This document shows positions 57,066 to 64,000 of a stretch of 64,000 nucleotides of DNA, in pieces (the stretch's first letter is position 1; each line of letters starts with the position of its first letter). The DNA is taken from the NCBI RefSeq assembly GCF_949987535.1, contig NC_080080.1:63951006-64015005 (forward strand), given 5' to 3'. The translations under genes and the position numbers were made by a program. The notes beneath the pieces were generated by a model. It was not told the origin of the DNA. It saw only the letters and a program-made list of their open reading frames with translations, and did no database searches. The DNA comes from Balaenoptera acutorostrata. Its lineage: Eukaryota; Chordata; Mammalia; Artiodactyla; Balaenopteridae.

Positions 57066-58529
57066 TTGGACCACCCACTGGAATAGAAGAAGTGAGAGAA
57101 AAATCTAAAGATGAAGCTCTGCATGTCGATGACTCCTCAGTAAAGTGAACATAGAAGGAGGGGAAGGCACCACAGTGTGAGACTGGAAAGAGAAGCCTGG
57201 AAATAACATGTGGCTAAGAGAAGAACTAAGGCTTTGAAAAGCCATGGCATGCCCCACATCCCTTCAGAAGTGCCTGACTTCCCCATTCACTGACTCACCC
57301 TTTGGGATTACTATAGGCATCATCATTTGCATTACTTTTGAAATGCAACTATCCTAGCCAGAGGTAACACATTATTATGAAAATGATCGTTTAACTTAGT
57401 TTGCTCAGTTTTTTAAATCTGTGGTAAAAGTTTTAAAATGGTAGCATGAAAGTACAGGATATGATTATGAAGAAACTTGAACAAAAAGAAAGAATTCTGA
57501 AATTTTAAATAAGAAAGTGTACTTCTACCACTTCGTATTTTGATCTGATAAATCAAGATATGGTGGGTGGGTGTGAGGCTGTGTGAGTTTAAATAGCTGT
57601 TACATCTGTGAATGAACGTAGCACACCTAAAAGGTTGTTAAATAGAGCTACTTTCCATGATGAGTAAAATTCTCATAGCCAGTCTTAAATAGTTTAGGAA
57701 GATGATTGATAATTTCCTATCAACAGAAATCCTATTACAGAACATAATTTTTACTTCAATTCATACATTAAAATTTAAGCTATGAATCCCTAAAAACTGT
57801 AGTGTTAAGGATCATTCCAACTTGGAGTTAAAATAACAAAATGTGGAAATTGTGACGACTCTACTGGTTCAATGGGAAACATTTAGAGTAAAAACTATAA
57901 CAAAGTTTGTGCTAATTTTGTTTTACATAATGAGCCCCATCTCATTAATCTTTTCAAATTACTTTGATTCATGAGCACATGGCCATAAAGTTCAAATAGC
58001 TCTCTCATTCAGTCTTTTTTATTTTATGCCCCAGTAGTTCAAAGTTAGAACAAAAGGAAACCAAAAGTGAGCCAGCCTGTTTATCAGCTGCTAAATCCAT
58101 ATGCTCTTCATCAACAGTTTGATATCCATGGTACACCCTTACTAAATGAAACTCATGATAGACCTATAAAGCCATAAATCTGTATATTCATAAATCTGTC
58201 ACATAGCAAAGTAGAAGTAAACAAAAGGCACATGTCCTGAAGACAAGTGGCTTAAGTCTTTCATTATTTCATTATCTGTAGTTCATTACAACAATTTCCT
58301 TGCATTAAATACCCTACCCATTGAGCTCAAATCCTGGACATTTCAGAAAATACAAACCGGTTGACTTGAACTCTAATAAAATATGAATTTGAAGTTAGAA
58401 GAGTACTACCAGGATACTTTCAGATTACTAACTTACTTTAAAGACTGGCTAATTAAAGTTTCTAAAGGCCAGATATTAACAATACAGATTTGCAATACAG
58501 ATGTTTTGAAGCATCCTCTTAAAAAGTAC
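57066..58529. other. Unique DNA
   Basis: No gene or repeat that I can support. Confidence 0.5.
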
Positions 58530-60105
58530 ATAAACAGATGGAAAGATACACTGTGTTCTTGAAGTGGAATAATTGATATTGTCAAAATGACTATACTACC
58601 CAAAGCAATCTACAGATTCAACAGGATTTAAAGCCCAGAAATAAACTCATGCACCTATAGTCAATTAATCTATGACAAAGGAGACAAGAATATACAATGG
58701 AGAAAAGACAGTCTCTTCAATAACTGGTGCTGGGAAAACTAGACAGCTACATGTAAAAGAATGAAATTAAAACATTCTCTAACACCATACACAAAAGAAA
58801 AATCAAAATGGATTAAAGACCTAAATGTAAAACTGGATACTATAAAACTCCTAGAGGAAAACATAGGCAGAACACTCTTTGACATAAATTGCAGCAATAT
58901 CTTTTTGAATCTGTCTCCTAGAATAATGGAAATAAAAAAATAAACAAACAAATAAACAAATTAATAAACTAATTAAACTTAAACACTTTTACCCAGCAAA
59001 GGAAACCATAAACAAAACAAAAAAATAACCTATAGAATTGGAGAAAATATTTGCAAATGATGTACCCAACAAGGGATTAATCTTCAAAATATACAAACAG
59101 CACATATAGCTCAATATCCAAAAACAAACAACCCAATCAAAAAATGGGCAGAAGATCTAAATAGATATTTCTCCAAAGAAGACATACAGATGGCCAAAAG
59201 GCTCATGAAAAGATGTTCAACATCACTAATTATTAGAGAAATGCAAATCAAAACTACAATGAGGTATCACCTTACACTGGTCAGAATGGCCATCATCAAA
59301 AAGTCTACAAATAATAAATGCTGGAGAGGGTGTGGAGAAAAAGGAACTCTCCTATACTGTTGGTGGGAATGTAAATTGGTACAGCCACTATGGAGAACAG
59401 TATGGAGATTCCTTAAAAAACTAAAAATAGAGCTACCATATGATCCTGCAATCCCATTCCTGGGCATATATCTGGAGAAAACCATAATTCAAAAAGATAC
59501 ATGCACCCCGATGTTCATTGCAGCACTATTTGCAATAGCCAAGACATGGGAGCAACCTAAATGTCTATCAACAGATGAATGGGTAAAGAAGATGTGGTAC
59601 ACATATACAATGGAATATTACTCAGCCATAAAAAGGGATGAAATAGTGCCATTTGCAACAGCATGGATGGACCTAGAGATTATCATACTAAGGGAAGTAA
59701 GTCAGACAGAGAAAGACAAATATCATATGATATCACTTACATGTGGAATCTAAAAATATGATACAAATAAACTTATTTACAAAACAGAAACAGACTCATA
59801 GACATAGAAAACAAACTTATGGTTACCAAAGGGGAAAGGTGGGGCAGGGGAGATAAATTACGAGGTTGGTATTAACATATACACACTACTATATTTAAAA
59901 TATATAATCAACAAGGACCTACTGTATAGCACAGGGAACTCTACTCAACATTCTATAATAACCTATATGGCAAAAGAATCTGAAAAAGAATGGATATATG
60001 TATAACTGAACCACTTTGCTGTATACCTGAAACTAACACAATATTGTAAATCAACTATACTTCAATTAAAATTCTTTAAAATAATTTTTAAAAAATTTTA
60101 ATTAA
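58530..60105 (+). mobile_element. LINE-1 3' half with internal deletion
   Basis: Plus-strand L1. 58530-58628 covers '[20 protein letters not shown]'. Then a jump near 58630 removes roughly 200 bp of ORF2, and the sequence resumes at 'aaagcccagaaataaactcatgcacctatagtc'. It continues through ORF2 to its end at 59753 and a 3' UTR ending in 'acttcaattaaaattc' with a patterned A-tail. It differs in 3' UTR from the copies at 35242 and 40009, so it belongs to another, older subfamily. Confidence 0.9.
58761..59753 (+). pseudogene. L1 ORF2 C-terminal pseudogene
   Basis: Two open pieces: 60 codons at 58761 ([20 protein letters not shown]) and 187 codons at 59190-59753 with an intact CX3CX7HX4C motif ([19 protein letters not shown]; the His is Tyr here) and the terminal [15 protein letters not shown] block. 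Since the His has become Tyr the motif is in fact not intact. A frame break near 58945-59190 and an AAAC/AAAT repeat separate them. Confidence 0.88.
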
Positions 60106-60214
60106 AAAAGAAGCATAATTTGGTACAACTAAAACTTTGGACAAAGTTTAGTTAGGTTGGAAGTGCTCCAAATCATTATTCAGTCCTTCTCCTCCTACAT
60201 ACCATAGAGAGACT
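60106..60214. other. Spacer between two L1 fragments
   Basis: About 110 bp, nothing recognisable. Confidence 0.5.
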
Positions 60215-60640
60215 CCCATATGTGTAGATAAGTGCACATGTACAAGAATATTTATTGCAGCACTGTGTGAATAATGAAGTACTGGAAACAACCTAAATGT
60301 CCATCAATAGGGGAATAGAAACATTGTAGTATTTTAACACAATGAAATTGAATAAATGGCAGCTACATGTATCAGTGTGGCTAAATCTCAAAAATATAAT
60401 GTTGAGTTATGGTATGATTATATAAATTTTTAAACATGCAAAATGATACTGTATATTTTATTGGCATACATTATACATATGTAGCAAAAAATATGTATCA
60501 GAAATGATAAATAGGAAAATTCATCATGGGAAGGAAAGATGTAAACAGAACTGGGAAGGCCCATACAGGAGACTCCAGTATATTTGTAAAAGTTTATTTC
60601 TCTTTAAATTTTTTTTCATAATACAAAAATAAATAATAAA
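60215..60640 (+). mobile_element. Old LINE-1 3' end
   Basis: 'tacaagaatatttattgcagcactg', 'ggaaacaacctaaatgtccatcaatagg' and 'cacaatgaaattgaataaatggc' are decayed ORF2 C-terminal text in plus orientation. It continues into a 3' UTR ending near 'gtttatttctctttaaattttttt'. Much more diverged than 58530-60105. Confidence 0.75.
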
Positions 60641-60774
60641 TCAATATGAATTGAAAACAAATCGCAAAGCGAATCCTAATTAAAACCAGTCAGCTAAGAT
60701 AGCATGAAAACATATAATTCACACAACTAAGTAAATAAAAGCACTGGACCCCTAATTTCACTGATTGATAGCTG

Positions 60775-60880
60775 TAGATCTTTAACAAGCAAGTCACTTA
60801 AATTCTTTGGGCCTTACTTCCCTCATCTGTATAATGAGAGAGTTGAACCAGATCATCTCTAAGGTCCCTTTACAGCTATA
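60775..60880 (+). mobile_element. MIR-family SINE (MIR3-like)
   Basis: 'gcaagtcacttaaattctttgggccttacttccctcatctgtataatgagag' followed by 'atcatctctaaggtccctttacagctataaaattc' is the MIR/MIR3 core and tail in plus orientation. Confidence 0.8.
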
Positions 60881-63800
60881 AAATTCAACTCGAAGCACTC
60901 TACAGGATTTGCAGTAACAAAAGCATGAATAATAATTTGGATCTTAAACGATAATTTGAAGCTGAAGACATAAAGTTATACTTGGATGTTTCATGACTTC
61001 TTCTGCTGTTAAATTGTTCATCCCTAGGTTTGTGGCCATTATTCTGTCAGTGTCCTATTATTCCTTTATTTCAGCCATATCCATCTTTTATTCTGACTGG
61101 TTGGCAATAGAAAAATCACCTCTCCTTCTGCTGCCACATCAATTATTCCCAGCCTGGGCAGACCTATCTTCAGCTGTATTATGAGGGATATTTAAATAAT
61201 CTTTTACTTTTTGTGAAATGTTTAAGTCCAAATTTAATCACAGTTTAACATCTAGGTTCTTTTTTAGTGTAAGAAACAGCAACCAATTCTGGCTGGATTC
61301 TGGGGAGTAGGAGCCAGGAGAAAGACAATTATTGGAAAGACTCGAGTATCTCTTGGAATCAAAGGAAGAGATAATTTAGAAACGGGAAGTTTCAATGATC
61401 TCTGCTTCAAATTTATTGGCTTTCTCCCAAGACTTCTACCATTTACAAAACTTAGTCCCAAATACACTCAGTCTCCTAGTCACTCTTTTCTAATTCTTTA
61501 ATTCTGGATAGAGATGCTAATTGGTCCACCTTTGGTCAGATATATACTTTCAGTTTAATTGGTTGTGTGGACAGAGCCATGTAGTACAGACAAGGTCAGT
61601 GGGGGTCTACCACTGAGTATTAACACCAATTTCCAGAAAGCAAAAATTGGGGGCATGAAGGCAACACCAAAAGCAGTCTTCTATGAGCAGTCTGTGCTGT
61701 GACATGGGTCACATGAGGAGAATGTGTTTGCCTGCTTTTCATTAACAGCTGAAAGAGCTTCACCCTGGAATCAGCACAGTCAGATGCATTTTGAAAATAT
61801 TTTCAAATATTTCTTCGATACTTGACATCCTGGGGATGACTGGAACTCATTAATATTTATGTGCTAATATTGAGCCACAAGTTGGAGTATTTTCTCCCAT
61901 TGGTCTCATAATATACTTGTTCCTTTTAAGGTCTAGAAACATTTGATGATTACTTTCAAAGATTACAACAAAATTTTTTACAGTCTAGCCTAACTGAAGA
62001 AAATGTGCAGTGAAATCAAAGAGATGATTTATGATATTTGGAGGAAGCAAAGTAGAAATGCTTCTAAAAGTCTCTTTTTGGGACTCAACATAGAAATCAT
62101 AACAACCAAATTTAATGTTTACATGTCACTGAAGATTTCTACTCTTTGATTTGAAAGCTAATGAATTTGCTTATTTTTCTAGAGACCCAGAATCCCTCTG
62201 CTCTGATACAACCTACTTTAGTGGCATGATTTAAAATTCAGATGTGTTCCAGGAATTTTTACAACCATGCGAATTATCCTCTTTATAATTCAAGCTTCTC
62301 ATTTGAATTGGATGGAATAAGAAGCAAAGACAGGGACTAACCCTGTTGAAATGATTTCAACCCTTTCATCACTCTGTATATTGAGTCTGAATTGCCACTG
62401 AAAATACACTCCTGTTTTTTCCAGTTGGATGTTTCTTAGTTCTCTTTGGAAATAGCAGAGTCAGCTCTTGAGTATCAGTCAACCTCTGTCAGGATGCATA
62501 TAATATTTTGTATCACTCCTCTCTCCGGCTTCAAATTGTAAGTTCCTTAAGACTACAGATTGTCTTTTTATTACTTAATATCTCTCAGTCTTGGGTTCCA
62601 TGTATATCATACCAGAATGCTTTGAAGGAAGAGATTTCCAGGAACTTACTTCCAATAAGTGGTGTTCTAATATTTTATTTACAAGTAATTTTGTCTCACA
62701 TTACTTTCATGTCAGAAGAATAGGAGTTGTATCATGTAAAGAAAAATGACTGCCATTTAAGATGTTTTAAAAACATCTGACTTTAGGAGAGGTTACTAAT
62801 GGTTGAGTGTAAATATAAAAATATTTTTTAAAATCTTCATTTTCTGCAAACAGCAGAATGGAAGTTTGGATGCATTCTAGAAAAGGTAAAAACTTGGAAT
62901 ATCCATGTTTAAGCTCAAATCTATTAAAAGATGAATGTTTCACACTTGTGTGAAGTCACCTTCTACTCTCTATATGAAGTCACCCAAGCGTCACTTGCAA
63001 AGTTAGCTGTCACATTGAAGACGTATCATGAGATGACTGTAATTCCTTATGGAACTAGGGATAATGAGAGCAGTTTGTAAGATTATGGTTATCATTGGGA
63101 AGCTTTATGGTTGAGGGCATGGTATGAGATCTGATTCCATCCATGAGCAGTTATCTCAAAAAGTTTTGGCCATTTTACCCACGTGTGATAAAGACCAGGT
63201 AGAATGAGAATTCATGCCACATTTTATACCTAGATCCACTTCAAGTCCCATCTTCTTTGATATTGATCTTACTTTGTAATAACAGGTCATAGCACAGCAT
63301 TTTCTGTACCATAGATTTTAGCACTTGATTACATTCAATTCAGTACTGCATCATAAACATTAAGTACATTCTGATGGTCTAATCACTTTATGAGAGCAGT
63401 TCCAATGAGTATTTATACAGGTTAATGCGCAGAGAAAGTCTCTAGAGCTTAAGTGACTGATACTCTCTCAGTACCAGTATGTGACAATACAACAATACCA
63501 ATCCAGGAAGTCCATCCAAGCCTTTGTTATCCAGACTTTTTATTAAGACTTGATTACATACTGCCTGTATGTCTGATCTTTGTCAGCCTTTTTTAGAGGT
63601 TGGGGCTAATACCTTTAGTCCCCCGTTCCTCTGGAGTTTGGAACTGATATGGCATGTTCCAAAGCCCCCGTCACAAATCACATTGTTAGATTGTGAGGTG
63701 GCCAAAGCCCCAGGCAAACAAAGACACTCTTATCAGGCAAGACATTCAAGACATGTAGACATCACCTCCCAGGAGCCAAATGCAAAGGCCAGAACTCTCT

Positions 63801-64000
63801 TTAGGTAAGGTTAATTCTTCGAAAAACAGCTTAAGATTCAACCATAGGAAATTGCTGATATTCAACTATTTTTGATATACAAAAATGACAATTTCATATG
63901 GTTCAACATCATAAGGAAAATTTGTCCACTCATCAGATAGTCACAGTGTGCATAACATATAAAAAGGATTATGATAATTTATGTAAAATAGGAAAACAGG
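60881..64000. other. Unique DNA to end of window
   Basis: No repeat family recognised and no coding frame above 80 codons. 62508-62580 has two copies of 'tcaaattgtaagttccttaagactacagattgtc'-type text that recalls an L2 3' end ('gtaagctccttgagggcaggg'). 63569-63808 is a 79-codon open frame without motif. Confidence 0.45.

Overview
The window looks like non-coding chromosomal DNA from a whale or dolphin. The best clue is a tRNA-derived SINE present in five copies. Its head reads GGGCTTCCCTGGTGGCGCAG, it has a Pol III B box, and it ends in AAAATAAATAAA-like tails; this is the CHR-type SINE of the whale/hippo/ruminant group. Four copies are the GC-rich young form that I associate with cetaceans. 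The LINE-1 copies have artiodactyl-type ORF1 and 3' UTR sequence. MIR, L2, MLT1, Tigger and hAT remnants confirm a placental mammal. I found no host protein-coding exon, tRNA, rRNA, CRISPR array or bacterial-style operon. Every long reading frame I could assign belongs to a transposable element.

Layout. 188-13555 is a minus-strand nest. An old L1 was split by two younger L1s (1325-6757 and 6757-9567) and two SINEs, and it is followed by a HAL1-like or old L1 ORF1/5'UTR unit that carries a solo LTR. 13556-17296 is mostly unique DNA with a MIR. 17307-24983 is a full-length minus-strand L1 with a 10-bp target-site duplication, a 2-kb CpG-rich 5' UTR, both ORFs (broken), one SINE and a reversed ORF2 scrap inside ORF1. 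24994-35227 holds ancient elements: MIR, decayed plus-strand L1, L2 reverse-transcriptase remnant, hAT-like and Tigger elements, a tiny retrocopied mRNA tail, and a duplicated repeat I cannot name. 35228-41000 has two 5'-truncated plus-strand L1s with perfect target duplications, plus MER5-like and MLT1 copies. 43100-49912 has an older SINE, an old L1 with an exact 39-bp tandem duplication, an L1ME-like fragment, and a minus-strand L1 whose middle is deleted. 53315-55605 is another ORF1 + 5'UTR unit with ~193-bp monomers. 56593-57063 is a Tigger element with TA target duplication. 58530-60640 holds two plus-strand L1 3' parts. The remainder is unique or unrecognised.

How the parts relate. The young SINEs and the mRNA-tail retrocopy bear target duplications and A-rich tails that fit L1-driven retrotransposition. 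All four young SINEs sit on the minus strand inside minus-strand L1s, at T-rich target sites. No L1 copy here has two open reading frames. The two copies that keep the endonuclease domain share an Asp-to-Asn change at a catalytic position. I see no evidence of a previously undescribed molecular system; the most useful signals are structural details of the L1, SINE and LTR copies.
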